This document shows, piece after piece, positions 17,025 through 26,999 of a DNA stretch of 64,000 nt. Every line of letters starts with the position of its first letter. Position 1 is the stretch's first letter. Below the pieces are notes generated by a model. The model did no database searches, had not been told where the DNA came from, and saw only the letters and a list, made by a program, of their open reading frames with translations. Both the position numbers and the translations under genes were made by a program. Source of the DNA: Bacillus sp. RO2 (lineage in GTDB: Bacteria; Bacillota; Bacilli; Bacillales; Bacillaceae_I). The stretch covers positions 1 to 64,000 of the forward strand of contig NZ_JAAXCU010000026.1 in the NCBI RefSeq assembly GCF_012911845.1. Reading direction: 5' to 3'.

Positions 17025-17897
17025 ATGTTTGCTATAGATCAATTACCTACAGCTATTCAAGAAAAGATAAAAAGAAACAAAGAAAAAGAAGGTACTAGTT
17101 CCCTTATTGGGGCTGCAGGGTATACATCAGCCGACGATGATGTTTTGTTTGATTGTATTATTGCATTATCTATGGGGAAGAACGTCCTATTAAAAGGGCC
17201 AACCGGCTCAGGAAAAACGAAGTTGGCAGAAACGTTATCTTCCATTTTTCATCAACCAATGCATAGTATCAACTGCTCAGTAGATTTAGATGCTGAGGCA
17301 CTGCTTGGTTTTAAGACCATTCATAATAATGATGGAAAAGCGACCATAGAGTTTGTGCCAGGTCCAGTTATTAATGCAATGAAACAAGGAAACCTTTTAT
17401 ATATAGATGAGATAAATATGGCGAAACCTGAAACCTTGCCAATTTTGAACGGAGTATTAGATTACCGTAAAACCATTACGAATCCTTTTACAGGTGAAGT
17501 AGTGAAAGCAAATCAGGACTTTGGGGTTATTGCCGCCATCAATGAAGGGTATGTGGGAACGGTCCCATTAAATGAAGCATTGAAAAATCGTTTTGTCGTC
17601 ATCGATGTACCTTATGTGCAGGGAGAAGTTTTACTTCAAGTATTGAAAAGTCAATCCAAGTTGGAAGACGAAAAACTACTTGGCAAATATGTAACATTAT
17701 CTGCTGACCTTATCGCGCTTGTTGAAAACGGAAATCTTTCAGAAGAAGCTGCATCTGTGCGCGCACTATTAGACACTTGTGATCTTAGTGTATACTTACC
17801 GCCACTTAGAGCGATTAAGCGTGGTATTGTAGAAAAGTTGGAAGATGAAAGAGAAAAAGCCGCTATCTTAAACATCGCACAAACTTTGTTTGAATGA
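17025..17897 (+). CDS. yojN: MoxR/NorQ-type AAA ATPase (YojN-like)
   Basis: 290-residue AAA+ ATPase of the MoxR/CbbQ-NirQ-NorQ class, chaperones thought to insert metals or mature partner complexes. Walker A is GPTGSGKT (58-65), Walker [11 protein letters not shown] near 126-135, sensor region [21 protein letters not shown], arginine finger in that stretch. ATG 17025 has AAAGGAGACGG upstream; the earlier in-frame ATG at 16917 lies before the terC terminator and is rejected. The VWA-domain partner follows after ten bases, the standard MoxR-VWA pair. No nitric oxide reductase genes are nearby. Confidence 0.87.
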   Translation: MFAIDQLPTAIQEKIKRNKEKEGTSSLIGAAGYTSADDDVLFDCIIALSMGKNVLLKGPTGSGKTKLAETLSSIFHQPMHSINCSVDLDAEALLGFKTIHNNDGKATIEFVPGPVINAMKQGNLLYIDEINMAKPETLPILNGVLDYRKTITNPFTGEVVKANQDFGVIAAINEGYVGTVPLNEALKNRFVVIDVPYVQGEVLLQVLKSQSKLEDEKLLGKYVTLSADLIALVENGNLSEEAASVRALLDTCDLSVYLPPLRAIKRGIVEKLEDEREKAAILNIAQTLFE

Positions 17898-17907
17898 GGA
17901 GATTAAC

Positions 17908-19833
17908 TTGAGACCTATCGTTTTTAATGATAAAAAAATTGATTCCTTTCTATTTATGGAGTTATCGGACTTAGCGACTTCCCTTTCTAAAAAGAATGAC
18001 CTTGAAGTGGAATATGCGTTCAAATCTTACTATGACCCATATGTGAATAAAATGTTTATCAGTTTATTTTGGGATAACCATCCTACTTTTGAAAAACTGC
18101 ACGGCATGAAAAGTGATGTGTATTTACGAAGTGTGGGATCTGTTGCACATACTGATTATAAAGTGATTAAACAGCTTTTTACTTTTATGAAAAAAACACA
18201 CTTATCAAGCTTTAGCAGACAATTGTTTATCCTGATGGAAGACATAAGACTTGAGGAACTCTGCAAACGAGAACGGCCTGGCACCACTAAAACCTTTCTG
18301 GTGAGAAGAGTGGAGTATCGCAAGTATTTTAGAAGCCAACTTACCGTCAATTTGGAAAGAAATATTATGACAGATGCGCTTTACAATCTGTTGTACCTTC
18401 TATTGACCACTGATAATCCTTTGGAGGAAGTACCTCAACTAAATGAGGAGTTAGACCTTGCGCTCCCATTCCTTCGGGACGAAATTGCTAAGGCATATGA
18501 AGCAAAAAATACGAAAGATATCTTTCGAAGTGTCAAAACCATAGTAGAAGTACTAGAGGACCTCTTAGAGAAGGATATGCTTAATACGTATTTTTTCCTT
18601 CCGGACTTTTCAGAGATGCCTGAAGATGAAGAGTCCCCAAGCTTTGATGAGATGAAGAGAAAAAGCGAACTAAAAAATGACGATATTAAGCAAAAAGATA
18701 ATGAAGACGACGAAGAAGATGTACATGAGGACAAGCTTCCAACTTGGCACCGTGAATCAGAAAGCAACAATAAAAGCTTCCTCCAATTCGATATGGAGCA
18801 AGGAACGAAAACCGATCTAATGGGGGAGGGCGTTCGAGAAGGGGAAGATGGAGACCAGGCAATGGGCTTTGTCCAAGGCCAGAGTCAGCAAACGAATAAA
18901 AATGATTATTCCCAGTTAGAAGCACTGGATGTTTTAAATGATACCAAAAAAGAAGGAGGTAGTGGCGCGGAGTTTGGGAAAGAGAACAAATACGCCTATC
19001 CGGTCTTCTTAAAGCCAGAAAAGATACCAGCGGAACATTATGTGGGGTATGATGAATACAAACTGTTTGTCTCCACCTATCAAAAAAAATTAAAACAATT
19101 GATACAGAAAACGTTGGAGCACAAAAAAATCATGCCAAGAAGTGATCTTCCTTTCGGCAGATTAAGCAAAAAGCTCTTACCGTGGTTTACAGAAGAAAAC
19201 CCAAGAGTATTTTATAAAAAAGATAATCCATCCATTGAAATTGATGCTGTGTTCTCCCTTTTGGTTGATTGTTCGGCTTCCATGTTCGATAAAATGGAAC
19301 AGACCAAATATGGGATAACTCTTTTTCATGAAGCGTTAAAATCTGTATTTGTCCCACACGAAGTGGTAGGATTCTGGGAAGATACGAATGATGCAACAAA
19401 AACAAGCCAACCGAACTATTTTAAAACAGTGATAAACTTCAACTCAAGTCTAAAACCTGCTTCTGGGCCAGAGATTCTCCAGCTTGAACCCGAAGAAGAT
19501 AACAGGGATGGTTATGCGATCAGACATATGACCAAAAGACTTGTGCATCGGAGTGAAAAGCAAAAATTTCTACTCGTATTCTCCGATGGGGAACCTGCAG
19601 CAATGGACTACGAAAAGAACGGGATAGTTGATACACATCAAGCCGTCATGGAAGCAAGGAAAAATGGTCTTGAAGTAATCAATGTATTCTTGGCAAACGG
19701 TGAAATTGATGAGGGACAGGTCAAAACCATTCAAAATATGTATGGAAAGTATAGTATTTTAGTTCCAGATATTGAAGAGTTACCAGATGTGCTCTTCCCA
19801 CTATTGAAAAAGTTATTGTTAAAAAGCTTATAA
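17908..19833 (+). CDS. yojO: VWA-domain protein, NorD/CobT-like (YojO-like)
   Basis: 641 residues. The N-terminal half is helical, followed by a highly acidic low-complexity segment (about 245-345, with runs of Asp/Glu near DNEDDEEDVHED). A C-terminal von Willebrand A domain has the MIDAS motif DCSAS at 454-458 and LLVFSDGEPAAMDY. Such proteins team with the MoxR ATPase encoded just upstream as a metal-dependent chaperone or chelatase-like complex. I chose TTG 17908, six bases after GAGGAG, instead of TTG 17890, which lies inside the preceding gene. The client protein is unknown. Confidence 0.87.
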   Translation: MRPIVFNDKKIDSFLFMELSDLATSLSKKNDLEVEYAFKSYYDPYVNKMFISLFWDNHPTFEKLHGMKSDVYLRSVGSVAHTDYKVIKQLFTFMKKTHLSSFSRQLFILMEDIRLEELCKRERPGTTKTFLVRRVEYRKYFRSQLTVNLERNIMTDALYNLLYLLLTTDNPLEEVPQLNEELDLALPFLRDEIAKAYEAKNTKDIFRSVKTIVEVLEDLLEKDMLNTYFFLPDFSEMPEDEESPSFDEMKRKSELKNDDIKQKDNEDDEEDVHEDKLPTWHRESESNNKSFLQFDMEQGTKTDLMGEGVREGEDGDQAMGFVQGQSQQTNKNDYSQLEALDVLNDTKKEGGSGAEFGKENKYAYPVFLKPEKIPAEHYVGYDEYKLFVSTYQKKLKQLIQKTLEHKKIMPRSDLPFGRLSKKLLPWFTEENPRVFYKKDNPSIEIDAVFSLLVDCSASMFDKMEQTKYGITLFHEALKSVFVPHEVVGFWEDTNDATKTSQPNYFKTVINFNSSLKPASGPEILQLEPEEDNRDGYAIRHMTKRLVHRSEKQKFLLVFSDGEPAAMDYEKNGIVDTHQAVMEARKNGLEVINVFLANGEIDEGQVKTIQNMYGKYSILVPDIEELPDVLFPLLKKLLLKSL

Positions 19834-19844
19834 AACAAGCATTT

Positions 19845-19880
19845 AGGCTAACTCTAAGATACAAGGAGTTAGCCTTATTT
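19845..19880 (+). terminator. Intrinsic terminator after yojO
   Basis: AGGCTAACTC (19845-19854), 11-nt loop, GAGTTAGCCT (19866-19875), then TATTTTT. Confidence 0.9.
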
Positions 19881-19896
19881 TTCTGGGAGTGACATC

Positions 19897-20541
19897 ATGA
19901 ATAGTTACATAAAACCTAACACTATGTTTAAAGCAAGCGGTATTCTTTTTTTTCTTTTCCTATTTGTAGCTTTATTGACAAGAATAGAAGTAACGGAATC
20001 GTGGGACAAGATGATTGGTGAAAGCCTCTATAGAATGGGTGATATTGACGGATTTTTTATCTTTTTTTCCTACATAGGGTCGAAGCTTTTTTTCTACCCA
20101 GCACTTGTTGTAATGACCCTATTCATTCTTTTTAAACGAAAATGGTATTTAGGCTTATTCCTTTGGGCTAATCTTGTAGGCGTGAGAATGCTAAATACAC
20201 TGTTAAAGACGATATTTTCAAGAGACAGACCAGACTTAGATCACATTGTAGAGGCAGGGTATTATAGCTTTCCAAGTGGACACTCCATGAATTCCATGGC
20301 ATTCTACGGGGCTATCACATTCTTGTGTTACTTACTAATAAAGAAAAGTTGGATAAGAAATACGCTAATGATTTTTTGCCTATTCCTTATAGGATTAATT
20401 GGACTTAGCAGAATATATCTTGGAGTACACTATCCGCTTGATGTGTTAGGCGGATTCCTCATGGGTGCTTCTTGGCAACTGTTTATTATGGGAGTATGGT
20501 TGAAAATTTCGAGTGGCGAATTAATTCGTTCCATGGTATAG
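19897..20541 (+). CDS. PAP2 superfamily phosphatase
   Basis: 214-residue membrane phosphatase with about six helices. The three PAP2 motifs are intact: KTIFSRDRP (K-x6-RP), PSGH, and SRIYLGVHYPLD (SR-x5-H-x3-D), providing the catalytic His pair. Bacterial members dephosphorylate phosphatidylglycerol phosphate or undecaprenyl pyrophosphate; the substrate cannot be told here. ATG 19897 follows GGGAGTGAC. It is followed at a 36-bp distance by an MFS gene on the same strand, perhaps cotranscribed. Confidence 0.9.
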   Translation: MNSYIKPNTMFKASGILFFLFLFVALLTRIEVTESWDKMIGESLYRMGDIDGFFIFFSYIGSKLFFYPALVVMTLFILFKRKWYLGLFLWANLVGVRMLNTLLKTIFSRDRPDLDHIVEAGYYSFPSGHSMNSMAFYGAITFLCYLLIKKSWIRNTLMIFCLFLIGLIGLSRIYLGVHYPLDVLGGFLMGASWQLFIMGVWLKISSGELIRSMV

Positions 20542-20577
20542 TTTTCTTAAACAACATAAGTGATCGGAGAAACTATT

Positions 20578-21783
20578 ATGTGGAAAAACCGGAATGTATG
20601 GATTATCTTAATTGGTGAATTTATTGCAGGATTAGGCTTATGGACTGGTATTATCGGAAACTTGGAGTTTATGCAGGCATTGGTTCCTTCAGATTTTGCC
20701 AAGTCTCTTATTTTATTTGCAGGGCTACTCGCAGGGGTGATGGTAGGACCGTTAGCCGGTAAAATTATTGATTCAACAAGTAAAAAGCGAGTAATGCTAG
20801 TATCAGGATTTGGACGGATGATCAGCGTAGTATTTATGTTTTTAGCGATTGAATATCAATCTATTCTTTTCATGATTATTTTTATGATTGCCATTCAGTT
20901 GTCTGCCGCATTTTATTTTCCGGCCTTGCAATCATCAATTCCTCTGATTGTGAAGGATAAAGACTTATTAGAAATGAACGGGGTACATATGAATGTATCC
21001 ACTGTTTCTAGGATTGCAGGGACAGCACTTGCAGGAGCGATGCTTGTCATCATGAGTTTATCGTCCTTGTATATGGCATCAATGGTTGCATATGGAATTC
21101 TATTTTTACTTACCTTTTTACTGAACTTTGAAGAACCAAACCAAATCGATGCAATAGAAGGTAAGAATAAAAAATCCGGAGACTTCAAAGAGGTTCTGCC
21201 GGTTTTAAAAGAAACGCCAATAGCTCTTACTGTATTGATTTTAACGTTTATCCCATTTTTATTCATTGGCGGTTTCAACCTGATGGTCATCAACATCAGT
21301 GAAATCCAAGATGATCAAACGATTAAAAGCTGGATTTACACGATTGAAGGTGTCTGCTTTATGATTGGAGCATTTGCCGTAAAACGCATTTCCAATGATA
21401 AAAATATGGTACCGTTGATGTTTTTCTTTGTTACGCTCATCGCGATTTCCCACTTAAGTTTGTATTTTGCAGACATAAAATGGATGACCTTATTCTCTTT
21501 TGGATTATTCGGCTTGGCTGTTGGATGTTTCTTCCCGATTGCAGCAACCATCTTTCAGACAAAAATACCGAAAGAGTATCATGGACGTTTTTTCTCATTC
21601 CGGAATATGCTTGATCGGGTACTATTCCAAGTAGTTCTCCTTGGAACGGGGCTTTTCCTTGATACCATAGGACTTCAAATGATGGCTATCGTTTTTGGAA
21701 TGCTCTCTTTAACGTTAATTTTGATATATGGTTTGAGACTATTTCGCCATCCAATGGCAGTTGCCGAACAAAAAACACCTTAA
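20578..21783 (+). CDS. MFS transporter
   Basis: 401-residue major facilitator with 12 predicted helices. GPLAGKIIDSTSKKR between helices 2 and 3 is the family's loop motif A. Charged central loop (EGKNKKSGDFKEV) separates the two six-helix bundles. ATG 20578 is chosen because GGAGA sits eight bases upstream; the GTG 18 bases earlier is less likely. Relatives are generic efflux permeases; the substrate is unknown. The terminator hairpin overlaps its stop codon. Confidence 0.85.
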   Translation: MWKNRNVWIILIGEFIAGLGLWTGIIGNLEFMQALVPSDFAKSLILFAGLLAGVMVGPLAGKIIDSTSKKRVMLVSGFGRMISVVFMFLAIEYQSILFMIIFMIAIQLSAAFYFPALQSSIPLIVKDKDLLEMNGVHMNVSTVSRIAGTALAGAMLVIMSLSSLYMASMVAYGILFLLTFLLNFEEPNQIDAIEGKNKKSGDFKEVLPVLKETPIALTVLILTFIPFLFIGGFNLMVINISEIQDDQTIKSWIYTIEGVCFMIGAFAVKRISNDKNMVPLMFFFVTLIAISHLSLYFADIKWMTLFSFGLFGLAVGCFFPIAATIFQTKIPKEYHGRFFSFRNMLDRVLFQVVLLGTGLFLDTIGLQMMAIVFGMLSLTLILIYGLRLFRHPMAVAEQKTP

Positions 21784-21795
21784 CGGGTGTTTTTT
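21770..21795 (+). terminator. Intrinsic terminator overlapping the MFS stop
   Basis: AAAAAACACC (21770-21779), loop TTAACG including the stop codon, GGTGTTTTTT (21786-21795). Confidence 0.88.
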
Positions 21796-21878
21796 TGTGT
21801 TCAATAAAGGGAATGTTCCATAAAGAGTGAATATATTAAGGGAGAATGTCCTGAAAACTTTTTACTGGAGGGATTGTA

Positions 21879-23294
21879 GTGGATAAATATTCAATGTACA
21901 TAAACGGGGAATGGGTGAATTCAGAAGAAGTAATTGAGGTAACAAATCCAGCAACAGGTGAAGTGATTGGTACGGTACCTAGCATCTCTAAGGACCAACT
22001 AGAAAAAGTGGTTCAACATGCAGAGGAAGCGTTTCAAACATGGAGGAATTATACCGCATATGAGCGTGCAGATATTTTGAATAAATGGTTCCTTTTATTG
22101 GAGGAAAATAAAAAGCATATTGCAGAAACTCTTACTAAGGAACAAGGGAAACCGTTTCGTGAAGCATTGGGAGAGGTTGGGTATGCAAATAGTTTTGTAG
22201 ATTGGTACAAAGAGGAAGGGAAAAGGATTTATGGAGAGACCATACCATCTTCCTCTAAAGACAAAAGAGTCCTTATTCAAAAGCAGCCGGTTGGCGTTGT
22301 TGCTGCAATCACGCCTTGGAATTTTCCTGCCGCTATGATTACAAGGAAAGTTGCCCCTGCGCTTGCTGCTGGATGCACGGTGATCGTTAAACCCGCCGGA
22401 CAGACTCCACTGACTGCTTTATTATTGGCAAAATATGCAGATGAAGCGGGGATCCCTAAAGGTGTTCTGCAAATCATCACTGGAAAGTCCTCTATTATTG
22501 GCGAGTCATTAATGAAGCATAAAGATGTGAAAAAGCTTACCTTTACAGGTTCTACAGAAATAGGTAAGAAGTTAATGGAACAAGCATCTCATACAGTCAA
22601 GAAACTGTCATTGGAGCTTGGCGGACATGCGCCATTTATCGTATTTGAGGATGCAGACCTGGAGAAAGCAGCAAAAGGACTTGTTCAGTCAAAATTCAGA
22701 AATGCCGGGCAGACATGTATTTGTGCGAATAGAATATATGTACAGGAGAGTGTAGCGGAAGAATTCACATCTCTTTTTGTCAAAGAAGTTTCTAAACTTA
22801 AAGTAGGAAACGGGATGGAACGCGGAGTGGATCTTGGACCATTGATTGACGAAGATGCATTGAAAAAAGTGAAAGAGCACTTAAGCGATGCAAAAGATAA
22901 AGGTGCAGCTGTTGCTTTTGGTGGCGAAGTGAAGGATAAAACGTTCATGGAACCGACAGTCATAACGGGAGTGACAGATGAAATGCTTTGCATGAATGAA
23001 GAAACGTTTGGCCCTCTTGCACCTATAACCTCTTTTAAAGAGGAAGATGAGGCAGTTAAGCGGGCTAATAATTCACCGTATGGGCTCGCTGCATACGTGT
23101 TTACTGAAAATATGTCTCGAATCTACCGTGTTACAGAAGGATTGGATTATGGCATTATTGGCGTCAATGATGGAGCTCCGTCTGTTGCTCAGGCACCTTT
23201 TGGAGGATTAAAGGAAAGTGGTATCGGCAGAGAAGGTGGACATCACGGGATGGAAGAATATTTGGAAGTGAAATATGTTTCCATAGGAATTTAA
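21879..23294 (+). CDS. gabD: Succinate-semialdehyde dehydrogenase-type aldehyde dehydrogenase
   Basis: 471-residue NAD(P)-dependent aldehyde dehydrogenase most like GabD, which oxidises succinic semialdehyde in the GABA shunt. Seen are the cofactor motif ITPWNFP, the catalytic Glu246 in LELGGHAP and Cys280 in GQTCICANR. The second Cys two residues after the catalytic one is typical of SSADH enzymes and redox-sensitive in homologues. GTG 21879 follows GGAGGG. No GABA transaminase lies nearby, so the pathway assignment rests on sequence type only. Single-gene unit with its own terminator. Confidence 0.82.
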   Translation: MDKYSMYINGEWVNSEEVIEVTNPATGEVIGTVPSISKDQLEKVVQHAEEAFQTWRNYTAYERADILNKWFLLLEENKKHIAETLTKEQGKPFREALGEVGYANSFVDWYKEEGKRIYGETIPSSSKDKRVLIQKQPVGVVAAITPWNFPAAMITRKVAPALAAGCTVIVKPAGQTPLTALLLAKYADEAGIPKGVLQIITGKSSIIGESLMKHKDVKKLTFTGSTEIGKKLMEQASHTVKKLSLELGGHAPFIVFEDADLEKAAKGLVQSKFRNAGQTCICANRIYVQESVAEEFTSLFVKEVSKLKVGNGMERGVDLGPLIDEDALKKVKEHLSDAKDKGAAVAFGGEVKDKTFMEPTVITGVTDEMLCMNEETFGPLAPITSFKEEDEAVKRANNSPYGLAAYVFTENMSRIYRVTEGLDYGIIGVNDGAPSVAQAPFGGLKESGIGREGGHHGMEEYLEVKYVSIGI

Positions 23295-23307
23295 TCTACT
23301 TTTAAGA

Positions 23308-23340
23308 GCCCTTGATTTATACACAATCAAGGGCCTTTTT
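23308..23340 (+). terminator. Intrinsic terminator after gabD
   Basis: GCCCTTGATT (23308-23317), short loop, AATCAAGGGC (23325-23334), then CTTTTT. Confidence 0.92.
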
Positions 23341-23492
23341 CATATATGCTGGTTGCTGATTCATAAAACATTTCGTATTCCGACTTCTTTCCTATATAAT
23401 AAAACTATAAATAACTGAAACCTTTACCTTGTTAAATACGTAAGAAAGGTATAGTTTATCTTAAGCCTTTAAAAAAGGTGAGGAGTGAAAAT

Positions 23493-24140
23493 ATGAAACG
23501 GTTCTTACTGCAAAGTTTTATAATCATACTTTCTTTTAATTTAGCTGCCGTTGGTTTTTTAATAGTATTTTTTCTTACAGGTAATCAAATACAACTTGGC
23601 ATCCTTGGCGCTTTTGGAGGATTCTTAGGAAGCTATTGGGCGTTGAAGAGAAGGCTCCTTCCCAATAACGATTTGGAAAAATTAGAACGGAAAGAAAAGA
23701 AATATGTAAATGCTCAATTGAAGGATGCAAAAGAAAAGGCAAAGAAAATCAATAGTTCAAGGTTTCGAGTGCGCTCGATATTTGTTTATCAAACAATAAC
23801 AAAATTATCTAAGATCTCCAATAAAATCATTAAAATGGTGGAAAAGGAGCCGGTACGGTACCGTACAGCGCAAAATTTCTTTCACCATCATCTGGATTCC
23901 TCGGCTATCATCACTGAAAAATATGTGCATCTATTAAATCAACCAGTGCGGACTCATGAAGTTTCTTTAGCTCTTAGAGAAACGGAAGGTGCTTTAAAGC
24001 AATTAGAGCGTAGTATGGAAAAAGAATTGATGGCAGTATTATCGGGTGACATGAATAATCTTACGACAGAAATCAAGCTAATGAATCAATCTAATCATCA
24101 ACAACTTGATACAGATAAGAGAATAATTGAGAAGAAGTAG
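23493..24140 (+). CDS. xpaC: XpaC-like protein
   Basis: 215 residues. Two hydrophobic N-terminal segments (residues 5-27 and 33-50) anchor a cytoplasmic, highly charged helical domain. The family is named for a B. subtilis gene linked to hydrolysis of 5-bromo-4-chloroindolyl phosphate; the true function is unknown. ATG 23493 lies seven bases after GAGGAG. It is followed after 18 bp by a TelA/YaaN gene, the same xpaC-yaaN pairing as in B. subtilis, which supports the call. Confidence 0.82.
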   Translation: MKRFLLQSFIIILSFNLAAVGFLIVFFLTGNQIQLGILGAFGGFLGSYWALKRRLLPNNDLEKLERKEKKYVNAQLKDAKEKAKKINSSRFRVRSIFVYQTITKLSKISNKIIKMVEKEPVRYRTAQNFFHHHLDSSAIITEKYVHLLNQPVRTHEVSLALRETEGALKQLERSMEKELMAVLSGDMNNLTTEIKLMNQSNHQQLDTDKRIIEKK

Positions 24141-24158
24141 CTTATGGGGTGAGTGACA

Positions 24159-25361
24159 ATGAAAAACAATGACCAGTTAAAAAACCAAGTAAAAGAAGAT
24201 ACACTGAATGACTTATTAAGCAATCCATTCGCGACACCTAAAATGGAAAACGAAATGATGACGCAAGATTTCAAGGAAGTTCAACCTGAACCTAAAAAAG
24301 AAAAGGTAATGGATACACTTTCTGAGGAATACAAAGCCAAAGCAATCGATATTGCAAAACAAATTGATCCTACAGATCAACAGGCTATATCTTCTTACGG
24401 AATTACCGCACAGAACGAACTGTCTACTTTTTCAAATTCCATTTTGTCTCATGTTCAGGCTAAAGACGCTGGACCGGTAGGAGAAGTAGTTTCTGATTTG
24501 ATGAGAAAGATCAAAGAAGTGAAACCCGGAGAGCTGGAGCCTCAGAAAAAAGGATTTTTTGGTAAACTTTTTGGAAATGTAAATAATTCGGTACAACAAC
24601 TTTTCGCAAAGTACCGAAAAATTGGTTTTGAAATCGATAAAATTTCTGATCAACTGGAAAGCTTCAAAAAGGTGTTACAACGTGACAATATCATGCTGGA
24701 ATCTTTATATGACAAAAACAAAGATTATTTCCAAGCGCTGAATATCTATATTGCAGCAGCGGAGCATAAATTCGATGAAATTCAAGAATCTATTATCCCA
24801 GAGCTAGAGCGAAAAGCACGTGAAACGAATAATCAAATGGATGTACAGGCAGTTAGTGATATGATGCAATTTGCAGACCGCCTTCAAAAGCGCACCCATG
24901 ACTTGAAAATCAGCCGTCAAATTACCCTGCAAATGGCACCGCAAATACGAATGATTCAACATACCAATCAGACACTAGTTGAGAGAATACAATCTTCTAT
25001 TCTAACCGCCATACCTTTATGGAAGAACCAGCTAGTTATAGCAGTTTCTCTATATAATCAGCAAAAGGCAGTCGACACACAGAAAAACGTATCTGAGACT
25101 ACCAATGAACTGTTATTGAGAAATTCTGAAATGCTTAAACAAAACACGATTTCTGCAGCTCGTGAAAACGAACGAGGTCTTGTTGACATTGAAACGCTGA
25201 AGAAAACACAAGAAAACTTAATCGAGACACTAGAAGAAACCCTGCAAATTCAACAAGAAGGCCGAGAAAAACGTCATCAAGTAGAACTAGAACTAGTCCA
25301 AATGGAAAACGAACTCAAAAACAAACTACTTGAAGTACGATCTAAAGCAAAACGGAACTAA
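24159..25361 (+). CDS. yaaN: TelA/YaaN family protein (toxic anion resistance)
   Basis: 400-residue soluble, mainly helical protein of the TelA family (tellurite and other toxic anion resistance; molecular role unclear). The body has the conserved SILSHVQAKDAGPVGEVVSDLM and FGKLFGNVNNSVQQLFAKY segments, and later coiled-coil regions rich in Gln and Glu. ATG 24159 follows GGGGTGAG by six bases. It is probably cotranscribed with xpaC. The hairpin that follows serves mainly the convergent gene. Confidence 0.87.
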   Translation: MKNNDQLKNQVKEDTLNDLLSNPFATPKMENEMMTQDFKEVQPEPKKEKVMDTLSEEYKAKAIDIAKQIDPTDQQAISSYGITAQNELSTFSNSILSHVQAKDAGPVGEVVSDLMRKIKEVKPGELEPQKKGFFGKLFGNVNNSVQQLFAKYRKIGFEIDKISDQLESFKKVLQRDNIMLESLYDKNKDYFQALNIYIAAAEHKFDEIQESIIPELERKARETNNQMDVQAVSDMMQFADRLQKRTHDLKISRQITLQMAPQIRMIQHTNQTLVERIQSSILTAIPLWKNQLVIAVSLYNQQKAVDTQKNVSETTNELLLRNSEMLKQNTISAARENERGLVDIETLKKTQENLIETLEETLQIQQEGREKRHQVELELVQMENELKNKLLEVRSKAKRN

Positions 25362-25375
25362 ATATACAAAATAAA

Positions 25376-25400
25376 ACCCCTGCAACATTATTGCAGGGGT
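25376..25400. terminator. Terminator between yaaN and the spore lipoprotein gene
   Basis: ACCCCTGCAA (25376-25385), loop CATTA, TTGCAGGGGT (25391-25400). The T run is on the minus strand (AAATAAAA upstream on plus), so it best fits the gene ending at 25408. Confidence 0.85.
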
Positions 25401-25407
25401 CATACTA

Positions 25408-25944
25408 TTATCTTGAAGTCGGGAATAGTCGTTGTACTACTTCTGTAAACTCATCAAAAATTCCAGCAACGGGTCTGCCTTCTCTAATATCATTCGTATA
25501 ACCTTCCATACGATCGACAAACTCAGGATTTACAGAAACATATACATTTCGGATACTGCCATCAGACTTGCGTACCTGATTTGCTATTTTTTCTTCCACA
25601 TCTTTCGTTAACTCCTGCTTACCTTCTCCTTCTAATACAGCTGCCACATATGCATTTCGATTAGTTACGATAATACTGCAAGATTCCACTTCCTTCAGAT
25701 TAGTAATCTTCTTAGAAGCTTCATCTGCTACTTCAAGCCTTGGTTCATTTGTGTCATTAACTCTACGGGGGTTAATGTCACCATTTCTTACATTCCTATT
25801 GTAACGCCCCATTTTATCGTAATTAACATTTAGAGCGTTATCTGGGTTATCATTCTGACCTGCACCGTAATTATCTACATTTCCACAACCTGTCATCACC
25901 ATTGTCATGATAAGGCCAGTTACTAAAAATCCTTTAATTTTCAA
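25408..25944 (-). CDS. YhcN/YlaJ-family sporulation lipoprotein
   Basis: 178 residues. The N-terminus is a lipoprotein signal with lipobox MTGC, so the mature protein starts at a lipidated Cys near residue 20. A low-complexity Asn/Asp/Gly/Arg segment follows. The folded domain (about 65-178) shows the YhcN/YlaJ pattern with SIIVTNRNAYVAAVLEG and RKSDGSIRNVYVSVNPEFVDRM. Family members are found in the spore and affect germination or outgrowth. Upstream GAGGTG lies ahead of ATG 25944. Divergent from the hydrolase gene at 26076. Confidence 0.85.
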   Translation of the reverse strand: MKIKGFLVTGLIMTMVMTGCGNVDNYGAGQNDNPDNALNVNYDKMGRYNRNVRNGDINPRRVNDTNEPRLEVADEASKKITNLKEVESCSIIVTNRNAYVAAVLEGEGKQELTKDVEEKIANQVRKSDGSIRNVYVSVNPEFVDRMEGYTNDIREGRPVAGIFDEFTEVVQRLFPTSR

Positions 25945-26075
25945 TTCTCTACACCTCTTTCATCATATTTACCTATATGTTTCATCAAGAGGAAGGGATT
26001 TATTCGGTTTTTATAATTAAAGTAAGGTAATATAAGAATAAGAAATTTTGTTTATAGGACAAAGAGGGGTCAACT

Positions 26076-26957
26076 ATGGTAACGTATGACAAGCAGGAGT
26101 ATTTAAACTTTTATGATCTAGAACAATGGGGTTCCATACATACAAGTGAAATGATTTCCCACAATCAACACGAAATATTTATCCAGACATTTATGCCTGA
26201 AAAAACTAAGGAATTAGTCACGATTGTTCACGGTTATCTTGATCATGCAGGAGCACTATCTAAAATTATTGATACATTAGTATCTGATGGGTATGGTGTC
26301 GTTACTTTTGACTTGCCGGGTCATGGACACTCTAACGGGGTAAGGGGAGATATTCAAGATTTCTCTGAGTACGTCCAAGTTCTGCATGCCGTCCATTCTC
26401 ACACCATAAATAAAGGAATAACCCATAAAAGATGGTCAATATTGGGGCATAGTACTGGTGGTGCCATCATTCTGAATTACATTAATGAGTACAGATACAC
26501 ATTTGATAAAGTGATTTTGGTAGCACCATTGATTCAACCATATTTGTGGTCATTTTCAAAGTTTGGTGTTAAACTCATTGGGGAGAAAATAATTCATATA
26601 AAGAGAACATTTAGAAAAAACTCTTCAGATCCAGAATATTTAGCACATGTGAAAAAGGATCCACTACAATTCACAAAGTTACCTGTAAGTTGGCTTCAGT
26701 CTCTTGAGCGGTGGAACAGCAGTCTTTCAGACCAACTATCAAAAAGTGAAAAGACATTATTAATTATTCAGGGAAATAAGGACACAACGGTTGATTGGAG
26801 GTATAATATAACATTCATTCAAAAAAAATACCCAAATGCTTCATGTGTTCTTGTTGATGGAGGTAATCATCAACTTTTCAATGAAACGGCAATAATTAGG
26901 GACATAACTTTTACACATATTAAAAGATATTTATCAGCCATTGGGGATAATAAGTAA
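26076..26957 (+). CDS. Alpha/beta hydrolase (lysophospholipase-like)
   Basis: 293-residue cytoplasmic serine hydrolase of the monoacylglycerol-lipase/YtpA-like group. Oxyanion region TIVHGYLDHAG, nucleophile elbow GHSTGG, acid Asp in GNKDTTVDW, and His in GGNHQLF make a full triad in the right order. The substrate is probably a lipid or small ester. AGAGGGG precedes ATG 26076. No terminator was seen before the ykvS-like gene 42 bp downstream, so partial cotranscription is possible. Confidence 0.87.
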   Translation: MVTYDKQEYLNFYDLEQWGSIHTSEMISHNQHEIFIQTFMPEKTKELVTIVHGYLDHAGALSKIIDTLVSDGYGVVTFDLPGHGHSNGVRGDIQDFSEYVQVLHAVHSHTINKGITHKRWSILGHSTGGAIILNYINEYRYTFDKVILVAPLIQPYLWSFSKFGVKLIGEKIIHIKRTFRKNSSDPEYLAHVKKDPLQFTKLPVSWLQSLERWNSSLSDQLSKSEKTLLIIQGNKDTTVDWRYNITFIQKKYPNASCVLVDGGNHQLFNETAIIRDITFTHIKRYLSAIGDNK

Positions 26958-26999
26958 GGGTAGAAGAGACTAAAGTATTAAAAAAAGGTGGAATAAGAA